64,000 nucleotides of DNA from VXRD01 sp965232265 (GTDB taxonomy: Bacteria > Latescibacterota > UBA2968). Made by a program: the position numbers and the translations under genes. Below are positions 52,570 to 62,067 of the stretch, in pieces; position 1 is the first letter of the stretch, and every line of letters starts with the position of its first letter. Below the pieces are notes generated by a model, which searched no databases, had not been told where the DNA came from, and worked only from the letters and a program-made list of their open reading frames with translations. The stretch is from assembly GCA_965232265.1 (NCBI GenBank), contig CBDDPH010000002.1, forward strand, positions 3,534,001 to 3,598,000. Direction: 5' to 3'.

Positions 52570-53085
52570 TTGGAATACGCACATCCACGAAAACCTTGGC
52601 CAACGATCCGATCGGCCGCTGCGGTGGACGCCGAAGTCGTCACACGCATATATATCGATTCGTGGAATGCAGGATTCGGCGAACTCATTGAGCAGTCCAA
52701 TCGCATCGTCACATCAGAACTCGTTGAGCGTTGGCGCGGCGATCTTGCCAAGTCTGCCCCGCACCGGTGGTGGGTCGCAGAGCATACGGGTAAGGTTGTC
52801 GGTTTTGTCGGCATCGGTCCCAGCCGCGATCCCGTTGACGCCACATTAGGGGAACTCGATACCATCGCCATTGACCCCTCGTATTGGCGCATCGGCATCG
52901 GCAAGGCGTTGGCCTCGCTCGCGTTTCGTCATCTCGTTGCCGACGGTTATAATGAAGCGATAGTTTGGACTGTTAAGGGTTATGAACGCGGGATCGCTTT
53001 CTACGAGGCGATGGGGTGGAAACGTGATGGCGGTGTTCGAGACAACGGACGCCAAATCCGGCTCCGTCGCCCATTGTCTATCTAG
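52570..53085 (+). CDS. GNAT-family N-acetyltransferase
   Basis: About 171 residues from TTG 52570 (no ATG fits the domain). Motif A is LDTIAIDPSYWRIGIGKALA, followed by WTVKGYERGIAFYEAMGWK. A complete single GNAT domain; the substrate may be a small molecule or antibiotic. The start codon is uncertain. Confidence 0.87.
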   Translation: MEYAHPRKPWPTIRSAAAVDAEVVTRIYIDSWNAGFGELIEQSNRIVTSELVERWRGDLAKSAPHRWWVAEHTGKVVGFVGIGPSRDPVDATLGELDTIAIDPSYWRIGIGKALASLAFRHLVADGYNEAIVWTVKGYERGIAFYEAMGWKRDGGVRDNGRQIRLRRPLSI

Positions 53086-53148
53086 ATTACCGCTCCAATG
53101 GATAGTGGAGGAGTAAATGCAAATCGACATCATAAAGAAGCGTGTTCA

Positions 53149-54276
53149 ATGATTATGATAGATTGTGATTTTCCTGGTGGGAATATCATCGCTGAGCGAA
53201 TTGACGGTGATGATGTGTTGGTTCGGCAGGATCTGCGCGATACGGATCGCGACTGGTTCTACTGGTATTTTCGGGTACGTGGCGCAGCAGGCCGAACCGT
53301 GCGGTTTCACTTTACCGGCAGCAATGTGATTGGCACGCGTGGTCCCGGGATGAGTGAAGACGGTGGGATAACGTGGCGCTGGTTGGGTAATGATGCGGTG
53401 GATGGACAGTCATTTGTGTATGCGTTTGCGAATGACGCGGATGATGTGCGGTTCAGTTTTGGGATGCCGTATGTGCAGGCCGATCTGGACCGGTTTTTGG
53501 CGTCGTATGTGGATTCGGATTATCTGGTGGCTGAGACGTTGTGCGAGACGCGCAAAGGACGTGATGTTGAGATGTTGTATGTGGGGCGGTTGGACGGTGA
53601 GGCGGATCTGCGCGTGTTGATTGCGGCGCGACACCACTGTTGTGAGATGATGCAGTCGTATGTGCTGGAAGGCATGATGGCGGCGATACTTGGTGAGGGT
53701 GATTTGGGGCGTTGGTTTCAGGAACGGGTTGAATGTCTGGTGATTCCGTTTGTGGATAAAGACGGTGTGGAGGATGGCGATCAAGGGAAGAATCGGAAGC
53801 CGAGGGATCACAACCGGGATTATGTCGGGGAGAGTGTGCATATTGAAACGGCTGTGATTCGAGAAAGGGTGCCGGATTGGAGCGCGGGCAAACTGAAGGT
53901 AGCGATTGATCTTCACTGTCCGTGGATTCGTATGAATCGAAATGAGACGATCTATCTGGTGGGGTCTGAGTCAGAAGCCCACTGGCAGGAACAGATACGG
54001 TTTTCGCATATTTTGGAAGCGGAACAAACGGGAGGCTTGCCCTTTTGTGCAGCGGATAATTTGCCCTTTGGCGTGGAGTGGAATACGGCAGAGAATTATG
54101 CAACTGGCAAGAGCTTTGGTCGGTGGGTAGGTGAATTACCGGGCGTTCAACTGGCAACGGCAATTGAGTTTCCCTATGCCAATGTGGGCGATCTGGATAC
54201 GAGTCCAGAACTGGCGCGTGTATTTGGACGCGATCTGGCTGCAGCGTTGAAGGTGTATTTGGAGACGACGGTATGA
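53149..54276 (+). CDS. M14-family zinc carboxypeptidase-like protein
   Basis: 375 residues from ATG 53149 (MIMIDCDFPGGNI); the frame is open to 53098. Zinc ligands of the M14 family are visible: ARHHCCEMM (H-x-x-E) and AIDLHCPW; the catalytic glutamate is in TAIEFPYA. An N-terminal beta domain (DWFYWYFRVRGAAGRTVRFH) resembles cytosolic carboxypeptidases. Codon choice leans to G-ending codons (GTG, TTG, CGG), unlike C-rich neighbours, which suggests transfer. Confidence 0.85.
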   Translation: MIMIDCDFPGGNIIAERIDGDDVLVRQDLRDTDRDWFYWYFRVRGAAGRTVRFHFTGSNVIGTRGPGMSEDGGITWRWLGNDAVDGQSFVYAFANDADDVRFSFGMPYVQADLDRFLASYVDSDYLVAETLCETRKGRDVEMLYVGRLDGEADLRVLIAARHHCCEMMQSYVLEGMMAAILGEGDLGRWFQERVECLVIPFVDKDGVEDGDQGKNRKPRDHNRDYVGESVHIETAVIRERVPDWSAGKLKVAIDLHCPWIRMNRNETIYLVGSESEAHWQEQIRFSHILEAEQTGGLPFCAADNLPFGVEWNTAENYATGKSFGRWVGELPGVQLATAIEFPYANVGDLDTSPELARVFGRDLAAALKVYLETTV

Positions 54277-54323
54277 TGGTGCGACCGCGTTGGCGAGTTG
54301 GCCCCATCGAGGTGATGCTAACA

Positions 54324-54485
54324 ATGCAGATTACATATCAAGGCACTGCTGATGGGATCGGATCAGACAACCTAAACGGGTTCTTTGTCGGATGGCCTAA
54401 CCCTCCCTCCCCCGAGGCGCATCTAAGAATCTTAAAGGGAAGTGACTACGTGGTTCTTGCAGTTTCTTCTGAGAGGTTTTCACAA
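54324..54485 (+). pseudogene. N-terminal GNAT fragment fused upstream of Nudix gene
   Basis: MQITYQGTADGIGSDNLNGF, then FFVGWPNPPSPEAHLRILKG and YVVLAVSSE, look like the start of a small GNAT acetyltransferase. The acetyl-CoA site is missing; after about 55 residues the frame turns into unrelated sequence and stops at 54596. It overlaps the start region of the Nudix gene in another frame. Confidence 0.55.
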
Positions 54486-54504
54486 TACGACGGACCGTTT
54501 AACG

Positions 54505-54909
54505 ATGCCATCACATTACGTAAAAGCAGGCGTTGCCGGGGTGATTCTCAGAGGCAGCCAAATTGTAATGGTTCGCCGCAAATACGGGACACATAAAGGG
54601 AAGTGGTGTATCCCTTGCGGAAACATTGAAGTTGGTGAGGACGTCCGAACTGCCGTGAGGCGCGAGATTAAGGAAGAGACTGGTCTGGATGTAGAAGTTG
54701 GTGACGTCGTGGACGTGCTCTCAACACATCACTCGCCTGAGCGGAGTGTGGTAGGCGTATGGTTTCTCGTTAAAGAAAAGGGCGGTAATCTCGTCGCAGG
54801 AGACGATGCCTCTGAAGTCCAGCTATTCTCTCTTGAGGAGCCGCCAACAGATATGGCATTCGAGGCGGATAAGAAGATAATTGAGCGACTGAAAACCATG
54901 AGCTTGTGA
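54505..54909 (+). CDS. Nudix hydrolase
   Basis: 134 residues from ATG 54505 (MPSHYVKAGVAGVILRGSQI). The Nudix box G-x5-E-x7-REVxEE-like is GNIEVGEDVRTAV followed by RREIKEETGLDV. It hydrolyses a nucleoside diphosphate linked to another moiety; the substrate is unknown. A longer start at 54442 would add a hydrophobic, unlikely N-terminus. Junction with the GNAT fragment upstream suggests recombination. Confidence 0.88.
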   Translation: MPSHYVKAGVAGVILRGSQIVMVRRKYGTHKGKWCIPCGNIEVGEDVRTAVRREIKEETGLDVEVGDVVDVLSTHHSPERSVVGVWFLVKEKGGNLVAGDDASEVQLFSLEEPPTDMAFEADKKIIERLKTMSL

Positions 54910-54928
54910 AGGTCTCACGAGACCGAAG

Positions 54929-55912
54929 ATGAAATCATTCTTAATATTGATCCTGGCTATTTTTACGATTGCTTGCGTGTCAGATAGCTTGTTTGCTGGA
55001 GAGTCTCAAATGCGTGAGATTATTGTCAGTTGCCCTGATGAAAATAACATACTACAACTCTATCACACCAAAGAGGACGGTTCATCCAGGCGCAAAATTA
55101 CAAATTCCAATCATGAATGTATGATGCCTGCTGTGTCTCCTGACGGCAGTAAAATTGTATTTGTGCAACAGAGTGGAAAAGGAATGGCTCTTTGGATCTC
55201 CAACTTTGATGGCAGAAACCAGAAAGTACTCACAGAATCGGGGAGAAATTTGATACCTTCCTGGTTTCCAGATTCTAAACACATCGTATGGATGATATTC
55301 AAACCAGGAAAACACCCCGCTGAAAACAGCCAGTTGCACATCATGAACACGGAGACCAGGGAATCAAGGCGATTGTTCAGCGATCCTCAGCAAATTAAGT
55401 TCAGCAATTCGATGGCCGTTGTCTCGCCGAAAGGAACAAAGGTGGCCTTTGTTTCAAATCGAAGCGGCAACTATAGGGTTTGGTTGAGCAATCTCGATGG
55501 CAGTGATGCCAAACCAATTTCACCAACGTCTGCTGAACATGACGGGATCCTCAAGCTACCCATCGAACAAAAAGTCCCTGCATGGTCACCGGATGGCAAG
55601 TGGATCGCCCATTGGGAAGGTGTAGAGATGATCCATATGAGCAAATTCACAGGGAGACAAGATCGCGAAAGAGACAAGCTGATCGGTGAAACCTGGAATG
55701 TATGGGTTGTCGATAGTGATGGGAATAATAAGCGAAAAGCAGGGCGTGGTGATGATCCCACATGGTCTCCCGATGGATTTGTGACTCGGGCTTTTCCAGA
55801 TCCTAAAAAGGGTGGCCTGAAAATCATGGTTGAAACCAGGTCCGGGTGGGAGGAGTTACCGATCGTACCTCCAAAAACGCCTCGATATGGTCGATTCGCC
55901 TGGAAGCCGTGA
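54929..55912 (+). CDS. TolB-like beta-propeller protein, exported
   Basis: A 327-residue protein. An N-terminal signal segment (MKSFLILILAIFTIACVSDS) may end in a weak lipobox at C16. Repeats with VSPDGSKIVFVQ, SWFPDSKHIVWM, VSPKGTKVAFVSN and WSPDGKWIAHW are PD40/WD40-like blades. It is a periplasmic or outer-membrane-associated propeller; partner unknown. GAAGATGAA precedes ATG. Confidence 0.87.
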   Translation: MKSFLILILAIFTIACVSDSLFAGESQMREIIVSCPDENNILQLYHTKEDGSSRRKITNSNHECMMPAVSPDGSKIVFVQQSGKGMALWISNFDGRNQKVLTESGRNLIPSWFPDSKHIVWMIFKPGKHPAENSQLHIMNTETRESRRLFSDPQQIKFSNSMAVVSPKGTKVAFVSNRSGNYRVWLSNLDGSDAKPISPTSAEHDGILKLPIEQKVPAWSPDGKWIAHWEGVEMIHMSKFTGRQDRERDKLIGETWNVWVVDSDGNNKRKAGRGDDPTWSPDGFVTRAFPDPKKGGLKIMVETRSGWEELPIVPPKTPRYGRFAWKP

Positions 55913-56048
55913 TGGAACTCTTTAAAAGTTACAATAGCATAACCATGGCTTGCAGTCGGAATGTTAAAGGCTGCGCGTTCAATACCCTCACTTCGTTAAC
56001 GCGTTGAACATCCTGCTAAATTTCCACTCCACGCATAAAAGAAACGGT

Positions 56049-56690
56049 ATGGAAGGTACTCACTACAACCTCGTCATCTACGGCGGCAATCCCGCAGGCC
56101 TTGCCTGTGCAGTTCGAGTTGCGCGTGAAGGATTGACCGTCTTGCTCGTCAATCATACACCCCACATCGGTGGACTGCCAGCCAATGGGATGGGACTCTG
56201 GGATACACTTTACGAAGGCTGGCGATCGCCCATCTACAATGAGATGCGTCAGGCGATCTTCGATCATTACCGCAATACCTATGGAAAAGATTCACCGCAA
56301 TACGCAGCCTGCCTGCCCGGCGAGACGGGCCACTCCAATGGCAAATACGAAGCGCGTGTCTTCGAACAATTGTCGGAAGAAATGATACAGGCAGAATCAA
56401 ACATTACCCTGATCAAAAGCCATTACCCTACCGCTATCGAACAAGCTGACCGCTTAATTACAGCTATCACATTCACAGAAATGAATCGCGATGCAAGCTT
56501 CCGAGCTACCGGAGATGTCTTTGTCGATACTTCTTACGAAGGCGATCTTCTACCCTTAGCCAATGTCGCTTTCAGAGTCGGACGTGAATCCAAAGACGAA
56601 TTTAACGAACCTCACGCTGATCGATATTTTTGTCCAGTTGTGTGGAGAAAAACTCAACACCAATACACTCGCACATTTAACCCGAGGTGA
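56049..56690 (+). pseudogene. Truncated FAD-dependent oxidoreductase
   Basis: Starts MEGTHYNLVIYGGNPAGLAC with the dinucleotide-binding loop GGNPAG, then IGGLPANGMGLWDT and DVFVDTSYEGDLLPLANVAF, typical of the FAD_oxidored family (normal length over 400). After RESKDEFNEPHAD the frame breaks down, and the next residues of the family appear only in the neighbouring frame for a short way. It is probably a pseudogene left by a paralogue of the complete enzyme at 56991. Confidence 0.72.
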
Positions 56691-56990
56691 AGCCTGCCAA
56701 ATCCTTTACGATTCCTATTTTCAACTGGCCCCAATAACCATAACATAAAGAGATTGTCAATCCATCAAGCATCCCACATATTTTCCGAACGTAAATATTT
56801 AGGTTCTTGTGTTCGAGTAGGAGGGAAATCCTTTTCCCGACCTTTATCGCGGCAAGGATGCCGCTCCAACAGCATCTTTTGTGATTTTTGTGCATTTTGT
56901 GGCTATTCATTCAAATGACCTAAATAGTTACTTCCGAACTAAAGGTTCGTTTTTTACTCGAAAAGAAATGAAGCGGAGAAAGAAGAAAAT
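56691..56990. repeat. Intergenic region with dispersed repeats and a weak terminator
   Basis: No gene is supported. It holds phrases I recall as interspersed repeats in sponge-associated/FCB genomes: GGAAATCCTTTTCCC, CGCGGCAAGGATGCCGC and GTGATTTTTGTGCATTTTG. At 56935-56956, CGAAC...GTTCG followed by T7 could end upstream transcription. Confidence 0.5.
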
Positions 56991-58265
56991 ATGGAGCATA
57001 TAAAAGACGATGTAGATGTGCTCGTAGTTGGCGGAGGCACAGCGGGCGCGATTGCTGCCATACAAGCGGGGCGCGCGGGACTTCGCACGGCTCTGATTGA
57101 ATCCGGCAGTCAACTCGGTGGTGTCACCACAACAGGCGGCGTTTCCTTCCCCGGGCTTTTTCATGCTTGGGGAAAACAGATTGTCGCGGGCATTGGATGG
57201 GAACTGGTTATAAAAGCGGTAGCACTTGACAGTGGGCAACTACCGGATTTTTCAGTCTCTCCCGAGCGCCATTGGATGCACCAGATACGCATCAATGGCC
57301 CTGTATATGCGGCACTTGCAGAAGAAGCCTGTACTCAAGCAGGTGTGCAATTGCACTTTTATGAAATACCGACGCAAGTTTTAGAAACAGACAGAGGTTG
57401 GAAAATCGAGACTGTCGGAAAAAACCTGCGGCGCACCATCCTGACCAAACAGTTAATTGACTGCACCGGAGGCGCAAATATTGTGGGCCAGATCGGTTTT
57501 CCTCGTTTGCGCGAAGAAGAAACACAACCGGGCACATTGATTTTTAAACTGGGTGGTTATGATATTGATACGCTGGACGAAGATGTCATACAGAGACAGT
57601 TTATCGCAGCCGTGAAAGATGGCCGATTACAACACGGCGATGTAAGCAATCCGCGCGCACGGTTCATCGGCTACCTTGGAAAAGGCGGAGAAAATGCCCA
57701 GCACGTATTTGGCGCTGATGCCTCAACCTCTGACAGGCATACAAAAACCAACATTGCAGGGCGACAATCTTTGTTGCGGATTTTGCGGTTTGTGCGTTCA
57801 CTGCCTGGATGCGAAAATGCCCGCGTTTTAAAAGCGCAGGCAGAAACCGCTGTGCGCGAAACCTATCGCATTGTTGGAGAGGTGCAGATAACCCACGATG
57901 ATTATACCAGTGGCCGACATTTTGAGGACGCTGTATCCTACTCTTTTTATCCAATTGACCTCCATGACAAAGACGGTGTAAGGCCCCAACCTCTGTCTGA
58001 AGGCACAGTTGCAACAGTTCCACTACGCGCACTGATCCCCAAAAACAGTCACAATTTACTCGTCGCTGGACGCAGTGTGAGCAGTGACCGACTTGCAAAT
58101 TCTGCTTTGCGAGTACAGGCATCCTCAATGGCTATGGGACAGGCAGCGGGCGCAGCAGCAGCAGTATCTGTGCGTTTGGAAACAACCCCCGGTGACGTTC
58201 CGCTTTCTGATCTACACGATCTACTCGTGCTACACGGCGCAGTTGTCCCCGAAAAAGACATCTAA
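56991..58265 (+). CDS. FAD-dependent oxidoreductase (FAD_oxidored family)
   Basis: A 424-residue protein. The FAD motif is VVGGGTAGAIAA (GGGTAG 14-19), then LIESGSQLGGVTTTGGV and, near the end, VAGRSVSSDRLANSALRV followed by MAMGQAAGAAAA. The substrate is unknown; related enzymes occur next to sulfatases and glycoside hydrolases. The sulfatase gene follows 21 bases later. GGAGAAAG lies before ATG. Confidence 0.9.
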   Translation: MEHIKDDVDVLVVGGGTAGAIAAIQAGRAGLRTALIESGSQLGGVTTTGGVSFPGLFHAWGKQIVAGIGWELVIKAVALDSGQLPDFSVSPERHWMHQIRINGPVYAALAEEACTQAGVQLHFYEIPTQVLETDRGWKIETVGKNLRRTILTKQLIDCTGGANIVGQIGFPRLREEETQPGTLIFKLGGYDIDTLDEDVIQRQFIAAVKDGRLQHGDVSNPRARFIGYLGKGGENAQHVFGADASTSDRHTKTNIAGRQSLLRILRFVRSLPGCENARVLKAQAETAVRETYRIVGEVQITHDDYTSGRHFEDAVSYSFYPIDLHDKDGVRPQPLSEGTVATVPLRALIPKNSHNLLVAGRSVSSDRLANSALRVQASSMAMGQAAGAAAAVSVRLETTPGDVPLSDLHDLLVLHGAVVPEKDI

Positions 58266-58286
58266 AAAACAAAGGCCGAACTTTTT

Positions 58287-59711
58287 ATGCCTGAAGAACC
58301 TGATATGATCTGGATTTACTGTGACGAACTGCGCACCGATGCGCTGGACTGTTATGGGCATCCCAGATTGCAGTTGCACACGCCAAATCTCGACCGTTTG
58401 GCGTGCAGCGGTGTGCGATTCACAAATAACTTTTGCAATGCGCCTGTTTGTGTTGCCTCCAGATATTGCACGCTAACTGGTCTATATCCCGAAGACACAG
58501 GCGTGTACAACAACGAAGGTGCCTGGCCAAATTTCCGGTTGCCCCGTATCCTGCAAACTTTCCCTAACGTATTTTCACAGAACGGCTATTCAACTGCCAA
58601 TTTTGGAAAGATCCACGTTGCCCCCGAAATACGTCCAGGTGCCAATCCACAGCATGAAATCTTCCAATACCACGACGGAACGGGTGGTGAAATGAAAATC
58701 TGGGAACATCTTGGCGAAGACGCTGTACAGATGATCCGCTCGCCCTACGGCGGCATGAACGGCGGTATTTTCCCAGACGGTGAACCCTATCCTCCCGACT
58801 CAGTCGTTGAAAATGCCCTACACTGGCTCCAAACAGCAACCTCCCCTTATCTCGTGCGCATTTCCCTTCTTCAGCCCCACACACCGGTATTGCCGCCAGC
58901 ACAATATGTAAAGCTTCTCGACGATCAAGATCCCGGCCTGCCCGATCCGCTGCCTGACTCCCTCTCTGCATTTGAAAAACGCGTTGCCGAAGTTTTTGAT
59001 GTGGCCAGAATGGATCCCGAAAAACTCCGTGCAGGACGCCTTCACTACTACGCACAGGTCGCCTGGATTGACGCTCAAGTCGGGCGGGTCTTAGATTTTC
59101 TTGAGAAAACGGGTCGCCAGGAACAAACACTCATCGTATTTGGTGCGGACCACGGCAATCCACTTGGCGAGACAGGTGCCTTCGAAAAACTGACCTACAC
59201 GCCCACAGTGCATCGCGTGCCCCTTCTAATCTCCTGGCCAGGCACCATACCTGCAGAGCAAGTGCGGGATGACATCTGCGACAGTCTGGACATTGCACGA
59301 ACACTCTTTTCTTTTGCCAACATCGAGACACCTTCGCAATTCAAAGGCCGCGATCTTTTCACCGATCCACCACCTGACTGTATCTACTCTACAATCGGAT
59401 ATGGCCAGCCATTCAGCAAGATGGCACCCAACGGTGGCCGTGGCGACTGGTATGGTAATCGCGGTTGGCCACGGCGAAGCTGCATACGCACGAGCCAGTA
59501 TCGCCTTGATAAAAATGTGTTGCTCAATGGCGAAAAACCGAAACCTAAAGATGAAGACATTTTCCTCGCAGATGTGTACGCTGATCCAGAAGAATTCACA
59601 AATATTGCACGAGATCCAGAATATGCAGATGTTATCTACCAATTGTCTGACCAACTGGACAAACACACAGCAAATTCTGTGGAAGTAGATCCGTCATGTT
59701 TGCAGAGATAA
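58287..59711 (+). CDS. Sulfatase (type I, formylglycine-dependent)
   Basis: A 474-residue sulfatase. The modified residue is C55 in APVCVASRY (C-x-A-S-R). Metal ligands are D13 (YCDELRTDALDCYG) and GADHGNPLGE near the middle. It lacks a signal peptide, so it would act in the cytoplasm on an imported sulfated substrate. The anaerobic or aerobic maturase is not seen in this window. Context: FAD oxidoreductase upstream, PhyH and GH4 downstream. Confidence 0.93.
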   Translation: MPEEPDMIWIYCDELRTDALDCYGHPRLQLHTPNLDRLACSGVRFTNNFCNAPVCVASRYCTLTGLYPEDTGVYNNEGAWPNFRLPRILQTFPNVFSQNGYSTANFGKIHVAPEIRPGANPQHEIFQYHDGTGGEMKIWEHLGEDAVQMIRSPYGGMNGGIFPDGEPYPPDSVVENALHWLQTATSPYLVRISLLQPHTPVLPPAQYVKLLDDQDPGLPDPLPDSLSAFEKRVAEVFDVARMDPEKLRAGRLHYYAQVAWIDAQVGRVLDFLEKTGRQEQTLIVFGADHGNPLGETGAFEKLTYTPTVHRVPLLISWPGTIPAEQVRDDICDSLDIARTLFSFANIETPSQFKGRDLFTDPPPDCIYSTIGYGQPFSKMAPNGGRGDWYGNRGWPRRSCIRTSQYRLDKNVLLNGEKPKPKDEDIFLADVYADPEEFTNIARDPEYADVIYQLSDQLDKHTANSVEVDPSCLQR

Positions 59712-59807
59712 AAGATGGTTTGGAAAGAGAGCGAGAATGAAGCCTGAGAAATCATTCACCCCGGAACTTGAAATGGCCATCATCAAGCACCTCAATAGGA
59801 GGAGGAA

Positions 59808-60683
59808 ATGGCAGTGAAAACGGAACTCACAGACGAAGACCTGGCGCACTTCCGCGAGAACGGTTACCTGGTGCTCCCACAGGCATTCAACGCCGATGAA
59901 GTCGCTCGCATGCAACATGAAGCGGACCGGATACTCGAGCTCATCATCAACTCTTCCCTGGCCAACGGGCGAAAAAGCGGGCGACTCGATATTCTGCAGA
60001 CATCTACCGGGCCGATGGTGCGCAAGATCCAGCCCATTAACGACCTGTCGCTGTTCCTGGCCGGAGTGTCTGCCGACGAACGACTCATCGGACCCATGCG
60101 TCAACTCATGGGTGACGAGCCGATTCTCATGGAGGAGAAGCTGAACTACAAAGAGCCGCTGCCCGAAGCGATAGAGGGCATCCCATTGGTCGATCGAGAA
60201 GACCGGTTTCCGGTTCACAACGATTGGGCGTATTATCTGGCGCAGAATTACCCGCAAGAGATCATCTCTTCGGCCGTGACCATGGATCCATACGACGAAT
60301 CGTCCGGACCGCTTCACGTCTGGCCGGGGAGTCACAAACAGCACCTAAAACATCACCGACCGCCCAACAAAAGAGGGTGGGAAGTGCTACCGGATTTGAT
60401 CGATTACGATGGGGGCATCGACCTGTTGGCGCCGCCCGGCTCTATCATGCTCTTCCATTCGGTGCTGGTCCACAACTCCAGGCCAAATGTTTCCGGTCGT
60501 CCGCGGAGGCTCATGATCTACAGCCATTACCCCAGGCAAAGCGACATCGGGCACGATGTGAGGAACGGGCCCAGCAGGCTTAGGGAATCGCCCTACGAGT
60601 GGGAGTATCAGCGGGCGAAGGAACGCGGTGAATTCGAGGATGTGTTCCAGGCACCGGTGTTTTCCCAATGCCTCACTCGCTGA
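59808..60683 (+). CDS. Phytanoyl-CoA dioxygenase (PhyH) family protein
   Basis: A 291-residue Fe(II)/2-oxoglutarate oxygenase. The iron motif is H137-x-D139 (PVHNDWAY), the distal ligand is H222 (LVHNSRP), and R231-R234 may hold 2-oxoglutarate. GGAGGAGGAAATG gives a strong SD. It is only distantly similar to the PhyH at 430-1275. Between sulfatase and GH4 genes it may open or hydroxylate the same substrate. Confidence 0.92.
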   Translation: MAVKTELTDEDLAHFRENGYLVLPQAFNADEVARMQHEADRILELIINSSLANGRKSGRLDILQTSTGPMVRKIQPINDLSLFLAGVSADERLIGPMRQLMGDEPILMEEKLNYKEPLPEAIEGIPLVDREDRFPVHNDWAYYLAQNYPQEIISSAVTMDPYDESSGPLHVWPGSHKQHLKHHRPPNKRGWEVLPDLIDYDGGIDLLAPPGSIMLFHSVLVHNSRPNVSGRPRRLMIYSHYPRQSDIGHDVRNGPSRLRESPYEWEYQRAKERGEFEDVFQAPVFSQCLTR

Positions 60684-60713
60684 GTTCATTACCTATTAAT
60701 ACTGGAGGTTTTA

Positions 60714-62027
60714 ATGGCAAAAATTGTAATCATTGGTGCTGGCAGTGGATTCGGAAGCCGACTGTCCCTCGATATTTTATCTCGTGAATTATTAAACGAT
60801 TCCACAATCGCACTCTGTGATATCAACGAAGATCGATTGGCTCAGGTACACGATTACGTGAGCCGCGCCATTGATGGCCATGGGCTCCCTGGCAAATGCA
60901 TCGCCAGCACGGATCGCGAAGAATTATTGCCCGGCGCAGATTTTGTCGTCACTGCCGTATCCATTGGGGGCGCGGCCTACTGGGGCGAACCTTACGCATC
61001 TGAAATCAACATCCCCAAAAAGTACGGCATTAACCAAACTGTCGCCGACACAGTAGGTGTAGGAGGTGTGTTCCGTTATCTTCGCACCGCACACGAGCAC
61101 CTATCATTTTGCAAAAGCATGGAAAAACACTGCCCCGATGCACTCATGTTAAATTATACCAACCCCATGGCCATGCTCACCTGGATGCATTCTATCGGTT
61201 CATCCATCCAAAACGTCGGCCTCTGCCACAGCGTACAGGGCACGACAAAAAAACTGGCAAATGGCATTGACGTTCCCTACGAAGATGTGAGTTACCTCGT
61301 TGCGGGGATTAACCACCAGGCCTGGATTCTAAAATTCAACAAAGACGGCGAAGACCTGTACCCTCGCATCTTCAAAGCCGTTGACACCCATCCCAGCTTC
61401 AAAGACGACCTGGTGCGGGTCGAGATGATGAAGCAATTTGGCTATTTTGTCACCGAAAGCACCCGACACAATTCGGAATACCTCCCCTACTTCCAGCGCA
61501 CTCGGGAATTGCGGGACATCTACAACCTGCCAGAACGCGATCCCGTCTTCATGGAATTGCCCGAAAGCCGCAAACGGTCCTGGATGAAAGACACGGGCAT
61601 CACAGACGACGATACCGAAGCCGAAGTCCCAAAACTGCGAGCATCCCACGAATACGCTTCTTCAATCGTAGAAGCAAAAATCACAGGTGTCCCATTTGTC
61701 TTCAACGGCAATGTCATGAACAACGGATCTATCACCAATCTTCCCGACGAATGCTGTGTTGAAGTACCCTGCATGATCGACAGAGAAGGCATTCATCCCT
61801 GTTACGTTGGTGAACTCCCGCCTCAGTGCGCCGCATTAAACATGACCAACATCGCCGTACAAGAACTCTCCGTCAAAGCTGCAATGGAAAAAAATAAAGA
61901 AGCGGCATTCCACGCTTGTGCATTGGACCCACTCACGGCATCCGTCGTATCTTTACCCGACATCCGAAAAATGTTTGAAGAACTCTGGGAAGCAGAAGGC
62001 GACCGACTCAGTTATTTTGACGCCTGA
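60714..62027 (+). CDS. Glycoside hydrolase family 4 (alpha-glucosidase/galactosidase-like)
   Basis: A 437-residue GH4 enzyme. It has the NAD(H)-binding GAGSGFGSRLS, MLNYTNPMAMLTW, the metal-site GLCHSVQGT and AGINHQAW. GH4 enzymes cleave glycosides by NAD-dependent oxidation at C3 with a Mn(II) ion. The anomeric and sugar specificity cannot be told. GGAGG precedes ATG. Confidence 0.93.
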   Translation: MAKIVIIGAGSGFGSRLSLDILSRELLNDSTIALCDINEDRLAQVHDYVSRAIDGHGLPGKCIASTDREELLPGADFVVTAVSIGGAAYWGEPYASEINIPKKYGINQTVADTVGVGGVFRYLRTAHEHLSFCKSMEKHCPDALMLNYTNPMAMLTWMHSIGSSIQNVGLCHSVQGTTKKLANGIDVPYEDVSYLVAGINHQAWILKFNKDGEDLYPRIFKAVDTHPSFKDDLVRVEMMKQFGYFVTESTRHNSEYLPYFQRTRELRDIYNLPERDPVFMELPESRKRSWMKDTGITDDDTEAEVPKLRASHEYASSIVEAKITGVPFVFNGNVMNNGSITNLPDECCVEVPCMIDREGIHPCYVGELPPQCAALNMTNIAVQELSVKAAMEKNKEAAFHACALDPLTASVVSLPDIRKMFEELWEAEGDRLSYFDA

Positions 62028-62067
62028 TAAGGCGGCCACAAAGATCACGAATAAGGAGATACGCGCA

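Noticed and set aside
53453..54307. A 284-codon open frame on - opposite the M14 gene
   Set aside because: It is antisense to a gene with zinc-ligand motifs; its Pro/Ser/His-rich translation is the mirror of G-ending codons on the + strand.
59737..59817. A 26-codon frame between sulfatase and PhyH genes (starts MKPEKSFTPELEMAI)
   Set aside because: It overlaps the PhyH start and its SD, has no recognisable feature and may be a fragment or chance; not strong enough to list.
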